From Roseovarius sp. MMSF_3281 (GTDB taxonomy: Bacteria > Pseudomonadota > Alphaproteobacteria > Rhodobacterales > Rhodobacteraceae): 64,000 bases of DNA. Location of the stretch: NCBI RefSeq assembly GCF_030733685.1, contig NZ_JASHIM010000001.1:186001-250000 (forward strand), given 5' to 3'. The translations under genes and the position numbers were made by a program. Under the pieces are notes generated by a model. That model was not told where the DNA came from. It did no database searches and saw nothing but the letters and a program-made list of their open reading frames with translations. Shown piece after piece: positions 1 through 8,616 of the stretch. Each line of letters starts with the position of its first letter. The first letter of the stretch is position 1.

Positions 1-509
1 GTCACGTCACCGCGCCCGAAGCTGGGCAGCCAGCCCAGTTCGACGGAAAAGAGGTAAATCAGCAAAACGCCGATCAGGAAGGTGGGCAGCGAAACCCCGA
101 TCAATGACACCGTCATGATGGTATTGGCCGAGAACCCGCGTTTTCGGATGGCGGTGAAAATGCCAAGGCCGATCCCGCCCAGAAGGGCCAGCACACCCGA
201 GACAAAGGCCAGTTCCAGGGTCGCGGGTAGTCGCTCCATCAGGATTTCCGACACCGGGCGGCCCTGGCGGTAACTCAGGCCGAAGTTTCCCTGCACGGCC
301 TGCTCCAGAAAGCGCCAGTATTGCACCGGGAAGGGCTTATCGAGGCCCAGGTCCGCGCGCAGCCGTTCGATATCGGCCTGTGTGCGTTCCTGGCCCAGCA
401 TGTTGTCCACCGGGTCGCCCACGAAGCTGAACATCGAAAAGGCGACAAGCCCGACGACCAGCAGCACAAGCAAAGACTGGACCACGCGACGAATGATATA
501 GGCAAGCAT
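1..509 (-). CDS. Peptide-type ABC transporter permease (DppB-like), 3' end cut by window
   Basis: Inner-membrane permease of a dipeptide/oligopeptide/nickel-type ABC importer. The 169 visible residues start MLAYIIRRVVQS, run into a hydrophobic first membrane segment (about residues 8-28), then a periplasmic stretch with GDPVDNMLG and LGLDKPFPVQYW, which are typical of DppB/OppB, then two further hydrophobic segments from about residue 98. The reading frame is still open at base 1, so the C-terminal half with the EAA loop is outside the window. It lies 88 bases downstream of the binding-protein gene and in the same direction, so they form one transporter. A strong hairpin between them probably lowers permease expression relative to the binding protein. 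The substrate cannot be named from this part; the catabolic operon upstream suggests an amino compound. Confidence 0.9.
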   Translation of the reverse strand, partial: MLAYIIRRVVQSLLVLLVVGLVAFSMFSFVGDPVDNMLGQERTQADIERLRADLGLDKPFPVQYWRFLEQAVQGNFGLSYRQGRPVSEILMERLPATLELAFVSGVLALLGGIGLGIFTAIRKRGFSANTIMTVSLIGVSLPTFLIGVLLIYLFSVELGWLPSFGRGDV

Positions 510-531
510 GACGGTCCCCCGATCACGTCAG

Positions 532-589
532 AAAACCGCGCCCTTGCGAAAAGGGCGCGGCGGGGCAGGGCCGCCGCATCGGGCGGCCC
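532..589 (-). terminator. Attenuator/terminator between binding-protein and permease genes
   Basis: On the minus strand a perfect 10-bp stem (536-545 with 551-560, loop of 5) is followed directly by TTTT (532-535), the shape of a Rho-independent terminator. A second stem (568-575 with 582-589) lies just before it. Position right after the binding-protein stop suggests partial termination, so that the abundant periplasmic protein is made in excess of the permease. Confidence 0.7.
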
Positions 590-597
590 CCCGGGCC

Positions 598-2175
598 TTA
601 GTTCATGGTGAAGAACTTCATTTTCGGGTCATCCTCGGGGCTGACCTCGGTGCCGACCTTGTTGGTCATGCCCCAGTTCAGCACCTGGTGGTGGATCGGG
701 ATATAAAGCTGTTCGTCCTGAACGACGTTCCAGATGGATTGGATGGTGTCGTTCCGCTTGTCCAGATCGGTTTCCGAGGCAAGGCTGACGATCATTTCAT
801 CCACTTCCGGGTTCGAGAACCCGGTGCCGTTCCAGCTTCCGCGTTCTTCGCCGCGGGTATGGACGAGGAAGTTGAAGATGTATTCCGAATCGTAAGTCGG
901 AACACCCCAGCCCAGCATGTAGAAATCCGTCTGATCGTTGGTGATCAGCGGGAAGTGCTGTGCCTTGGGCTTGGCATCGAGGTTCACCTTGACCCCGATC
1001 TGCGCCAGCATGCCGACGGCGGCCTGACAGATCGCCTCGTCGTTGACGTAGCGGTCATTCGGGCAATCCAGCTGGATCGAGAAACCGTCTTCATAGCCCG
1101 CTTCGGCCATCAGCGCCTTGGCGGCATCCACATCGGTTTTCGAGGCGCTGTCCATCTCGGCGGTCCAGCCGTTGACGAAGGGCGGCGCGATCATGCCCGC
1201 CGGTTGGCTTTGGCCGCGCATCACCACTTGCTTGATTGCATCGCGATTGATGGCCATCGACATGGCCTTACGGACGCGCACATCGGCCAGCGGGTTGGTG
1301 CCCTCGACATCGTCACTGGCAAGATCGTCCGCACCCATGTTCAGCCCGAAGAAGATCGCCCGGTTCTGCGGCGCGGTCTTGACGACAAGGCCTTCGGTCT
1401 CGGCCACGCGGCCAAGGTCTTGCACCGGGACGTCCTGGATAAAGTCCACTTCACCGGACAGCAGCGCGGCAACCCGTGTCGCGGCATTTTGAATCGGGGT
1501 ATAGACGATCTCGGAGATGTCGAGCGGGAAATCATCCTTGCCCCAATAGTTTTCATTGGCGGTCAGAACGGTTTTCACGTCGGGTTCGCGGCTGACCAGA
1601 ACATACGCGCCGGTGCCGTTTGTATTGGTCGAGGCAAAGGTTTTCTCGCCGCCTTCGACATCCTGCACTTCGACCACGCCATTGTCCTCGGCCCAGCCCT
1701 TGTCCATCATGAACAGGTTGGTCAGGTTCGAGGGCAGGATGGGGTTTGGACCGTTGGTAACGAATTCCACGGTGTGATCATCTACCGCGCGAACCTCTTT
1801 GATCGAACTCAGAAGTTCCTTCATGTTCGACTTTTCGGATTTCGCACGGTTGATCGAAAACACCACATCCTCGGCGGTGAAATCGGCGCCATCGTGGTAT
1901 TTCACACCCTCGCGCAGGTTGAAGACCCAGACATTGGGGTCATCCGCCTTGGGGCCCCAATCGGTGGCCAGTGCACCCTGCATCGCGCCGGTATGGTCGC
2001 GGATGATCAGCGGCTCGTACATCTGGTGGGCCAGTGTATGGGTCGGCCCCTCGTTCTGTGCGTGGGGGTCAAGCGTGAGCGAATCGCCCGCGCGCGCCCA
2101 TCTCAGCGTTTCCGCCGAAGCCGATAACGTCGTGCTGGCCAGCAGAAGGGCCGTAAGTGCACCTACAACTTTCAT
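598..2175 (-). CDS. ABC transporter substrate-binding protein, family 5 (DppA/OppA type)
   Basis: Periplasmic binding protein of a peptide/nickel-type ABC importer, 525 residues, the usual length of SBP_bac_5 proteins. Residues 1-21 are a signal peptide ending SASA before ETLRWARAGD. The opening LRWARAGDSLTLDPHAQN and the block DWGPKADDPNVWVFNLR with EGVKYHDG are family 5 hallmarks. The chosen start is preceded by GGGAG at good spacing; an upstream ATG at 2277 would put 34 non-secretory residues before the signal peptide and is rejected. Gene order is binding protein then permease, with the ATPases expected beyond base 1. Ligand unknown; the adjacent oxidase, aldehyde dehydrogenase and DapA-like genes suggest a nitrogenous compound such as a modified amino acid or short peptide. 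Confidence 0.92.
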   Translation of the reverse strand: MKVVGALTALLLASTTLSASAETLRWARAGDSLTLDPHAQNEGPTHTLAHQMYEPLIIRDHTGAMQGALATDWGPKADDPNVWVFNLREGVKYHDGADFTAEDVVFSINRAKSEKSNMKELLSSIKEVRAVDDHTVEFVTNGPNPILPSNLTNLFMMDKGWAEDNGVVEVQDVEGGEKTFASTNTNGTGAYVLVSREPDVKTVLTANENYWGKDDFPLDISEIVYTPIQNAATRVAALLSGEVDFIQDVPVQDLGRVAETEGLVVKTAPQNRAIFFGLNMGADDLASDDVEGTNPLADVRVRKAMSMAINRDAIKQVVMRGQSQPAGMIAPPFVNGWTAEMDSASKTDVDAAKALMAEAGYEDGFSIQLDCPNDRYVNDEAICQAAVGMLAQIGVKVNLDAKPKAQHFPLITNDQTDFYMLGWGVPTYDSEYIFNFLVHTRGEERGSWNGTGFSNPEVDEMIVSLASETDLDKRNDTIQSIWNVVQDEQLYIPIHHQVLNWGMTNKVGTEVSPEDDPKMKFFTMN

Positions 2176-2318
2176 CGAAGTATCTCCCTGTGATTGGTTG
2201 GATCCTGGCCACCTGTTGCCGGCGGCTCTGGCATGGTAGCTTAAATCTTTTGCTTCAACTGGCAAGTGTATGCACAAGATTTGATCGTCACAGGGGGGCT
2301 GACGTGGGGGCAGGCGCG

Positions 2319-3662
2319 TTATTCTTCACGCGCCTGCCACTCTTTCCAACGCAGCACGGCATTCGCGCCCCATTCGCGAAAAGGCTGTGGTGGCAGGCGT
2401 TTAGGCGCGGCTTCGTGGGTGAAATGTGCCGTGATTTCAGTGCCGTGACCGCAGGCGAGTTCGGCAGCGCCCATGCCGGTCAGCGTGCCGCGCGTGGTGC
2501 CAAGCCCGTTCTGCACGCAGGCCGAATAGACGCCGTTGGCGACCTCGCGCATCAGCGACACGCCATTGAGGCTCAGGCACAGGTGCCCGGCCCAGGCATG
2601 CGCCATCCGCATGCCCTTGAGCATGGGAAACCGTGCTTCGAACTTGTTTTGCATGACCCGCGCGGCGCGGGTGACATCGGATTGGCGCGCCGCCATGCCG
2701 GGGCGAAGGGCAGCACAGGTGCGGGTGATGATTCGGTTGCCGCCCTGGCCGGTGTCGATCCGGCGGACGGTGGTGCCCATCGGGTCGGACGGGGTTATGC
2801 CCCAACGCGGCGCACCGCCCAGCGCCTTGATCTGCTCATCGGTCAGGTCCGGTGTCATGGTGGCAAAGAGGAACAATTGCATCAGCCGGCCAGGGGCCAC
2901 CCCGAAACTTTCCAGGTGGCCGTTGACCGACAGGATCACGCGTGCCGCCGTCACCGTGCCCTTGGGGGTCACACAGGCCCAATCGCGGCCCTTGGGCGTG
3001 ATTTTCTGCACCGGGGATGTCTCGTATATTTCAACGCCGTCGCGGCGCAGCCCCTTGGCCATTCCGCGAATGAAGCCCGCGGGTTGCAACATCACGGTGC
3101 CGGGGGTGTAGAGGCCGGATTGATAATGCGAACTGCCGGTCAGTTCCCGCATGGCTTTCGCGTCCAAAGCCTCGCTTGGCTCGCCCAGGCTGGCCAAATG
3201 CCGCGCGTAACTGTCGTTATGGGCATGGGCGGCGTCACTCACCGCGCCGTTTACCTTGCCCGCCTGGTCGAAATAATCGGGCGAAATGCCGTAGTCTTCA
3301 ACCGCCGCACGGGCAAAGGCCTGTGCCCGCCGGTTGAGGGCGATTATCGCCCGGTCATCGCCAGCCCCGGCATAATCTTCCGAGGTCAGCTCATGCGGCA
3401 AGTCGATCATGAAGCCCGAATTGCGCCCCGAGGCCCCTTCGGCCACGCGGCCCGCCTCCAGCACAACCACTTTGGCCTGCGGCTCAAGCTGTTTGACCCG
3501 CCGCGCCGCCGCCATCCCGGCAAAGCCCGCGCCCACCACGACGACGTCCGCCGTGGTGTCGGCCTCCAAGACCTGCGCGGGGTCTTGCCCCGGCAGGATG
3601 ACCGACCACGCCGCAGGCCCCCGGTGCAGGGGCAGATGACGCGCGGTGAAGTCCTGTGTCAT
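2319..3662 (-). CDS. FAD-dependent amine/amino-acid oxidoreductase (DAO family, PuuB-like)
   Basis: A 447-residue flavoprotein of the D-amino-acid oxidase/glycine oxidase superfamily, closest in layout to gamma-glutamylputrescine oxidases and similar bacterial enzymes. It starts with about 38 residues typical of PuuB-like proteins (HLPLHRGPAAWSV), then the dinucleotide-binding fold VVVVGAGFAGMAAARR (about 40-55) and the acidic end of strand 2 (VVLEAG). GASGRNSGFM follows, the FAD-contact region. The family oxidises a C-N bond to an imine that hydrolyses or is processed further. Its ATG overlaps the stop of the preceding P5C-reductase-like gene by four bases (ATGA), so translation is coupled. 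The exact substrate is not visible; a cyclic imine is one option given its partners. Confidence 0.85.
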   Translation of the reverse strand: MTQDFTARHLPLHRGPAAWSVILPGQDPAQVLEADTTADVVVVGAGFAGMAAARRVKQLEPQAKVVVLEAGRVAEGASGRNSGFMIDLPHELTSEDYAGAGDDRAIIALNRRAQAFARAAVEDYGISPDYFDQAGKVNGAVSDAAHAHNDSYARHLASLGEPSEALDAKAMRELTGSSHYQSGLYTPGTVMLQPAGFIRGMAKGLRRDGVEIYETSPVQKITPKGRDWACVTPKGTVTAARVILSVNGHLESFGVAPGRLMQLFLFATMTPDLTDEQIKALGGAPRWGITPSDPMGTTVRRIDTGQGGNRIITRTCAALRPGMAARQSDVTRAARVMQNKFEARFPMLKGMRMAHAWAGHLCLSLNGVSLMREVANGVYSACVQNGLGTTRGTLTGMGAAELACGHGTEITAHFTHEAAPKRLPPQPFREWGANAVLRWKEWQAREE

Positions 3663-4417
3663 ACCTCTGGCAATCCAAGCCTTGGGCGAAAGGCATCCAG
3701 CCCTTCGGTCAGCTCTTCGCGTGCGCCTTGCATCCGGTCGCGCAGGGTGGCGTTCAATCCGCCCTCGGTGGAAAGCGCGTCCAGCAAGGTTTTGACCTCA
3801 CCCGATCCATCAAAGCGCATGCCCTTGAAATAGCCCGCGATCAGGGCCGCGACATAGGCTTCGGCCTTGGCCTCATCGCCGGTGACACCCGCAAGCCAGT
3901 CTGCGGTTGTTAGCATCTCGGCCAGAATGACCGAGGACAGCGCCAAGGCCGCGAAATGGGCATTGAGCGCGGCTTCGCTCTTGACCGGCAGAATGATGTT
4001 CTCGGCCCCAAAAAGGGCCTGAACGCTGCCAGTGTCGGGATAGACGGGCAGCGGACAGCCCCCTTTCGCGATAAAAGGCATCGGGATGGTCACGGATATA
4101 TCGGTGGCGGGGGCCACCAGCCTGCGCAGGGTCTCCACCGAAACGTCGACCATGACCGAGATCAGTTTTTGCCCCTCGCGAAAGGGCAGATCGGACAGCA
4201 CCTTTGGCGCCACATCGGCCATCAGGCAGGCAATGACCACCTCGCTGCCGGAAACGACCTGCTCATTCGAGGCAACGCTGACCTCGTCGAACTGTGCGGC
4301 AAGGCGCGCCGAGATATCGGCACTGCGCTCCGAGACAAGAATCTTGTGACCCTTGCCGGCAAGCGCTTCGACCATCGGCGCGGCAATCCCGCCAGTTCCC
4401 AGAAAGCCGATTTGCAT
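3659..4417 (-). CDS. NAD(P)-binding protein related to pyrroline-5-carboxylate reductase
   Basis: A 252-residue Rossmann protein beginning QIGFLGTGGIAAPMVEAL, the glycine-rich nucleotide-binding turn of the ProC/6-phosphogluconate-dehydrogenase-like clan. The middle part VTIPMPFIAKGGCPLPV and the C-terminal helical domain, with LSTEGGLNATLRDRM in the place of the ProC PGG-T motif, suggest a distant pyrroline-5-carboxylate reductase relative, presumably reducing or handling a cyclic imine. The canonical ProC residues are altered, so it is unlikely to be the housekeeping proline enzyme. It overlaps the aldehyde dehydrogenase stop (TGATG) upstream and the oxidase start downstream, so three proteins are made together. 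An alternative is a 3-hydroxyisobutyrate-dehydrogenase-type reductase. Confidence 0.7.
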   Translation of the reverse strand: MQIGFLGTGGIAAPMVEALAGKGHKILVSERSADISARLAAQFDEVSVASNEQVVSGSEVVIACLMADVAPKVLSDLPFREGQKLISVMVDVSVETLRRLVAPATDISVTIPMPFIAKGGCPLPVYPDTGSVQALFGAENIILPVKSEAALNAHFAALALSSVILAEMLTTADWLAGVTGDEAKAEAYVAALIAGYFKGMRFDGSGEVKTLLDALSTEGGLNATLRDRMQGAREELTEGLDAFRPRLGLPEV

Positions 4418-5913
4418 CAGTCCACGGCCTCGTCGTCATCGTCGGCCAGATCAATCCAGATGGTTTTCAACTGGGTGTACTGGTCATGGGCATGCAGGCT
4501 GTTGTCGCGCCCGCCAAAGCCCGATTGCTTGTACCCGCCGAAGGGGGTGGAAATATCGCCCTCGCCAAAGCTGTTGACCGTCACGGTGCCCGCCTGCAGC
4601 ATCCGTGCGCCGCGAATGGCGCGTTTCGCATTGCCGGTGAAGATCGACGCGCAAAGGCCATAATCGGTGTCATTGGCCACTTTGATCGCTTCATCAAAGC
4701 TGCCCACTTCGATCACCGACAAAACCGGGCCAAAGATTTCCTCGCGCGCCAGCGTGTCGTCGTTGCTGGCCACATCCACCACGGTCGGTTCGACAAAACC
4801 CTTGTCGGCTTTGCCGCCCAGAACGATGTTCTCGGCCTTCTCAAGATAGCCGCAGACTTTCTTGAAATGTGTCTCGCTGACCAAGGCCCCCACGCGGGTT
4901 TCGGGGTCCAGCGGGTCACCCACCACCCATTCGCGGGCATGCGCCTCGATCCGTTTCATTAGATCGGCTTTGGCGTCCCTGTGGACGATCAACCGCGAGG
5001 TGGCCGAGCAGTTTTCGCCCATGTTCCAAAAGGCGCCGTTGACAATATGCGCCGCGACCCGGTCAAGGTTTTCGGCGTCATCCATCACGACGGCGGGGTT
5101 CTTGCCGCCCATTTCAAGCACGACTTCCTTGGCGTTGCTTTCCGCGGCATAGGTCAGGAAACGCTTGCCCGTCACGGTGGAGCCGGTGAAGCTGACCATA
5201 TCCACGTCCATATGACGGCCCAGCGGTTCACCCACCTCGGCCCCGCCACCGGGCATCACGTTCAGCACCCCCTTGGGAAGGCCCGCCTCGCTTGCCAGTT
5301 CCGCCACGCGCAGCGCTGTCAGGCTGGTTTCCTCGGCGGGTTTCACCACAACCGAACAGCCCGCCGCCAGCGCCGGGCCGATCTTCCACGCCAGCATCAA
5401 AAGCGGGAAGTTCCACGGCAGGACAAGGCCCACCACGCCGATCGGTTCGCGCACCACCATGGCGATATGGTCGTCACTGGCCGGGGCGACCTCGTCATTG
5501 ATCTTGTCGATCGCTTCGGCATGCCACTTGATGGCATGGATGGTTTCGGGGATATCCACGGTTTCGCAATCGAAAATGGTCTTGCCGCTATCAAGGCTTT
5601 CCATCACGGCCAGTTCGCGGGCATTGCGCGTCATCAGTTTGCACAGCCGGATCAGAACGTCCTTGCGCTCGCTGGGGTGCATCTTGGACCAGCGGCCATC
5701 GTCGAAGGCCTCGCGCGCCTTCAGTACGGCGAAATCCACATCTTCGGCCCCGCAGGCTGCAATCTCGGTCAAGGCTTCGCCCGTCGCCGGGTTGACGCTG
5801 GTGAAGGTCTTGCCCGAACTTGCGGCGCGATAGCCGCCATCCACGAAGGAGGAGGTCGGCAGGGTCAGGCCCTTGGCAATCGCCTTGTATTCGTCTTTGG
5901 TCAGCAAACCCAT
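4417..5913 (-). CDS. NAD-dependent aldehyde dehydrogenase (PuuC-like)
   Basis: A 498-residue aldehyde dehydrogenase oxidising an aldehyde to a carboxylate with NAD(P). Visible family blocks are VVLPWNFPLLMLAWKIGPALAAG in two adjacent motifs (about 160-185), FTGSTVTGKRF (cofactor fold), LEMGGKNP with the general-base glutamate, and FWNMGENCSA with the catalytic cysteine; FGPVLSV and PFGGYKQSGFGRD-like endings are also present. The overall pattern, including the ending YTQLKTIWIDL, is close to gamma-glutamyl-aminobutyraldehyde dehydrogenases (PuuC). An acidic tail (DDDDEAVD) closes the protein. It lies 3 bases after the DapA-like gene and overlaps the next gene. In the pathway it most likely removes an aldehyde made by the DapA-like enzyme or by the oxidase. 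Confidence 0.9.
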   Translation of the reverse strand: MGLLTKDEYKAIAKGLTLPTSSFVDGGYRAASSGKTFTSVNPATGEALTEIAACGAEDVDFAVLKAREAFDDGRWSKMHPSERKDVLIRLCKLMTRNARELAVMESLDSGKTIFDCETVDIPETIHAIKWHAEAIDKINDEVAPASDDHIAMVVREPIGVVGLVLPWNFPLLMLAWKIGPALAAGCSVVVKPAEETSLTALRVAELASEAGLPKGVLNVMPGGGAEVGEPLGRHMDVDMVSFTGSTVTGKRFLTYAAESNAKEVVLEMGGKNPAVVMDDAENLDRVAAHIVNGAFWNMGENCSATSRLIVHRDAKADLMKRIEAHAREWVVGDPLDPETRVGALVSETHFKKVCGYLEKAENIVLGGKADKGFVEPTVVDVASNDDTLAREEIFGPVLSVIEVGSFDEAIKVANDTDYGLCASIFTGNAKRAIRGARMLQAGTVTVNSFGEGDISTPFGGYKQSGFGGRDNSLHAHDQYTQLKTIWIDLADDDDEAVD

Positions 5914-5916
5914 GGC

Positions 5917-6834
5917 TCAGCCCTCCGCCGTAATATCTGCAATGGTTGTCTTGAGAACGCGCGTCACTTGCTCCAACGCGCGCTTGTCGTCCTTGTTGAG
6001 CGGCTTCAGCGGCGGGCGGACCGTGCCGGTGTCGATCCCCGCCATGGTCACGCCGTGCTTGATCGTCTGGATGAACTTGCCGCCCTGTTCCAGGACCCGC
6101 ATCAAAGGCATCAACGCCGACATGATCCGGCGGCCCTTGACGAAATCGCCCTCAAGCACACAGGCGTTGTAAAGTGCCACATGTTCCTCGGGCAGGAAGT
6201 TCGACCCGCCACAGACCCAGAAGGGCGACCCCCAGGCGAAGAATTCCAGTGCCTGATCGTCCATGCCGCATCCCATCTGGATATGCGGGTAATCGCGGGC
6301 AAGAAGATGCACCCGGTTGATATCGCCCGAACTTTCCTTGATGCCGCAGAAATTCCGGCTGCGGCCGACGCGATCCAGAAATTCCTCACCCATCATGGTG
6401 CCGGTACGATCCGGGTAGTTATAGAGCATGACAGGAAGGTCCGCCGCCCGGTCAATCGCCAAGGCATTCAGCGCGTTTTCCCGATCCGTCGGCACCGAAT
6501 AGGGCGGGCTGGCCAGAAGGATGCAATCGGCCCCAATCTCCCGCGCGGCCCCGGCCAAGGCCATGCTGTCCGGCGTCAGCATCGCGCCGGTGCCCATCAC
6601 CAAGGGCACCCGGCCCTTGATCCGCTCATGGGTGAACTTGGCCAGCTCAACTCGTTCATCCACGGTCTGGGCATAGTTTTCGCCGGTTGATCCACCGGTG
6701 ATGATCCCATGCACGCCCTTGTCGATCAGGTTTTCGATGACATCGCCCAAGGCGTCCCAGTCGGGTGTGTGATCGGTGAAATAGGGGGTGACGACAGGGG
6801 TATATATCCCCTCGAACTTGAAAATGGGCGTCAT
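5917..6834 (-). CDS. Dihydrodipicolinate synthase/N-acetylneuraminate lyase family protein
   Basis: A 305-residue class I aldolase of the DapA superfamily. The key residues are in place: GGSTGEN (carboxylate-binding), LYNYPDRTG with the catalytic tyrosine, and CGIKESSGD with the Schiff-base lysine. It is not expected to be the lysine-pathway DapA, since it sits in a catabolic operon beside an FAD oxidase and aldehyde dehydrogenase. DapA-family members in such settings include 2-keto-3-deoxy sugar acid dehydratases and pyrroline-4-hydroxy-2-carboxylate deaminase of hydroxyproline breakdown. The latter would fit the oxidase and the P5C-reductase-like neighbour, but this is inference. The gene starts 15 bases after the GntR regulator stop. 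Confidence 0.88.
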   Translation of the reverse strand: MTPIFKFEGIYTPVVTPYFTDHTPDWDALGDVIENLIDKGVHGIITGGSTGENYAQTVDERVELAKFTHERIKGRVPLVMGTGAMLTPDSMALAGAAREIGADCILLASPPYSVPTDRENALNALAIDRAADLPVMLYNYPDRTGTMMGEEFLDRVGRSRNFCGIKESSGDINRVHLLARDYPHIQMGCGMDDQALEFFAWGSPFWVCGGSNFLPEEHVALYNACVLEGDFVKGRRIMSALMPLMRVLEQGGKFIQTIKHGVTMAGIDTGTVRPPLKPLNKDDKRALEQVTRVLKTTIADITAEG

Positions 6835-6849
6835 AAGCAGGCAGCCTTC

Positions 6850-7560
6850 TTATGCTGAGGTTGAACGGGGCAGGGTGCCAAGCGGTTGGTCCATCCCCGC
6901 CGGCATCACGAAGCTTTCGATCTGGTTGCGCGACAGGTTCCAATGATCCTCGGCCAGTTGCGCCGCCGTCGCCTCATCCCGCGCCGCGATGGCGGCGATG
7001 ATGGCGTCGTGCTGTTGGCTGGCCTCGGATACGTTTTCGACCATGGCGGGCGTCACGGGGCGGTAAAAGGTCATGGAAATCCGCGCGTGATCGATCAACA
7101 GCCGGTGGAACGAGGGCAAAAGATAGATATTGCCCGCCATCTCGCCGGTGATCTCGTGAAACCGGTTGTTGGCCAGGGTCCGGTCGGTGGTCGACCCCCG
7201 GTGCAGGGCGGCGCGGAAGTCCTCCTGCGCGGCCTTGATCGCCTCGATCTGTGCGGGCGCGGCATTGAGGGCCGCCAACCGCAGGATCGCGCCATAGATC
7301 ATCGGCGCGGCCAGAAAGAAATCGCGCAGCGTGGTGTGCGACATTTCCGAAACCCGCGCCCCGCGATTGGTGCGCAGCTCGACATAGCCAAGCCCGGCCA
7401 GTTCGCGCAGCACCTCGCGCAGGGGCGTCCGCGACAGCCCGGAGTCGGCGCAAAGCTGTGCCTCGTCCAGATCGGCGCCGGGGCGCATCCCTTGCGTCAG
7501 GATCGCGCGTTTGAGCCTGTCCAGCAAATGCGCCTTACGGTCTTTCGTGGTGTCGGGCAT
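6850..7560 (-). CDS. GntR-family (FadR/FCD type) transcriptional regulator
   Basis: A 236-residue repressor-type protein. Residues about 10-75 form the GntR winged helix (LKRAILTQGMRPGADLDEAQLCADSGLSRTPLREVLRELA in adjacent blocks), where SRTPLREVLREL is the recognition helix. The C-terminal part is an all-helical FCD ligand domain (NNRFHEITGEMAGN, and HDAIIAAIAARDEATAAQLAEDHW), which binds small carboxylates, often with a metal. First gene of the operon running to the transporter, so it most likely controls that operon and itself. A perfect dyad lies 27 bases upstream of its start, in the gap shared with the divergent GlxA-type regulator. Confidence 0.9.
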   Translation of the reverse strand: MPDTTKDRKAHLLDRLKRAILTQGMRPGADLDEAQLCADSGLSRTPLREVLRELAGLGYVELRTNRGARVSEMSHTTLRDFFLAAPMIYGAILRLAALNAAPAQIEAIKAAQEDFRAALHRGSTTDRTLANNRFHEITGEMAGNIYLLPSFHRLLIDHARISMTFYRPVTPAMVENVSEASQQHDAIIAAIAARDEATAAQLAEDHWNLSRNQIESFVMPAGMDQPLGTLPRSTSA

Positions 7561-7586
7561 GGCAATGTTCCATGTTGCGAGTCATG

Positions 7587-7607
7587 ATGTATTTTTAAAA
7601 AATACAT
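7587..7607. promoter_or_regulatory. Operator-like inverted repeat between gntR-type and glxA-type regulators
   Basis: Perfect 10-bp half-sites ATGTATTTTT (7587-7596) and AAAAATACAT (7598-7607) around one central A. The core TGTAT...ATACA resembles operators of FCD-type GntR regulators. A further related piece, TGCATACA, follows at 7610-7617. It could serve the GntR protein, the AraC-type protein, or both. Confidence 0.6.
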
Positions 7608-7665
7608 ATTGCATACATTTTGTAAATCCGGAAATATACGACGCAATGATCCCAAGGCGCGACCC

Positions 7666-8616
7666 ATGACCAAGCCCCAGCATTTCATATTCATCCTGAT
7701 CGAGGATTTCGCCCATCTGGCCTTGTCCAACGCGGTGGAACCTTTGCGCATCGCCAACCTGATCAAGGGTGAGGCGCTTTATTCATGGTCGCTTGGGGCC
7801 GAGAATGGCGATTCCGTGCGCGCCTCGAACCAGACCGTGACACTGGTTAACCATGGGCTTGGGGATTTGCCGCGTTGCGCGCGCCTGTTCGTTCTGTCCG
7901 GCCTTGAGATGCGCAACCGGATCACCCCGGCGCTTTTGACCATGCTGCGGCGCGAACGGGCGCGCGGCACCAATATCGGGGCGCTGTGTTCGGGGGCCTA
8001 TATCCTTGCCAAGGCGGGTTTCCTGGAAGGGCAGAAATGCGCCATCCATTGGGATTACCACGACAGTTTCATGGAGGAGTTCCCGGAAATCCCGCTGGTG
8101 CGCAACGTCTTTGTCGCGGATGAAAAGCATATCACCGCCGCGGGCGGCTCGGCCACCGCCGACCTTATGTTGCACCTCATTGAACACGACCATGGTCGCG
8201 ACCTGGCGGTCGCCGTGGCCGATCAGATGGTCTATACCGCCGCGCGCGAGGCCACCGCCGAACAGCGCGTATCGCTGCAATCGCGCAACGGCATGCGCAA
8301 CCCGCATCTGACCAAGGCCATCGCCCGGATGCAGGAGCATATCGAAGACCCGATCTCGCCCTCGATCATCGCCGAGGGCCTGGGGATTTCCACCCGGCAG
8401 CTAGAGCGGCTTTTTGGCCGCTACCTCAATACCTCGCCCAAGAAGTATTTCATGGAATTGCGGCTTGAACGGGCGCGGCATCTGCTGTTGCAAACCGAGA
8501 TGTCGGTGACCGAGATCGCCTGTGCCTGCGGGTTCGAGGCCACGGGACATTTCACCCGCGTCTACAAGGCGGCCTATGGCGTGACACCCACGGCGCAAAA
8601 AGCGAAACTTGGCTAG
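7666..8616 (+). CDS. GlxA-type AraC-family transcriptional regulator
   Basis: A 316-residue regulator with an N-terminal DJ-1/PfpI-like amidotransferase-fold domain (about 1-170: HFIFILIEDFAHLALSNAVEPLR, then GALCSGAYILAKAGFLEG with the nucleophile-elbow-like cysteine) and a C-terminal AraC double helix-turn-helix (about 215-312: SISTRQLERLFGRYL-like block and VTEIACACGFEATGHFTRVYKAAYG). Such proteins regulate catabolism of choline, carnitine, arginine and similar amino compounds. Start chosen at ATG 7666 because the family begins KPQHFIFILIEDF; the longer frame from 7609 adds a non-family leader. It diverges from the GntR-led operon, whose genes are likely targets together with its own. Confidence 0.88.
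   Translation: MTKPQHFIFILIEDFAHLALSNAVEPLRIANLIKGEALYSWSLGAENGDSVRASNQTVTLVNHGLGDLPRCARLFVLSGLEMRNRITPALLTMLRRERARGTNIGALCSGAYILAKAGFLEGQKCAIHWDYHDSFMEEFPEIPLVRNVFVADEKHITAAGGSATADLMLHLIEHDHGRDLAVAVADQMVYTAAREATAEQRVSLQSRNGMRNPHLTKAIARMQEHIEDPISPSIIAEGLGISTRQLERLFGRYLNTSPKKYFMELRLERARHLLLQTEMSVTEIACACGFEATGHFTRVYKAAYGVTPTAQKAKLG

Noticed and set aside
508..2127. Long plus-strand open frame of 539 codons
   Set aside because: It is the antisense of the family 5 binding-protein gene, whose minus-strand protein has a signal peptide and clear family motifs; the plus frame has no ribosome-binding site or family features. The same reasoning removes the long antisense frames at 4981-6690, 23099-24808, 27238-28875, 40650-42377, 43483-45318 and 60392-61954.
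7666..8616. Reading the GlxA-type regulators as active DJ-1 proteases or amidases
   Set aside because: The N-terminal domain keeps a cysteine-elbow-like motif but is fused to an AraC DNA-binding domain; in this family it is a sensor.
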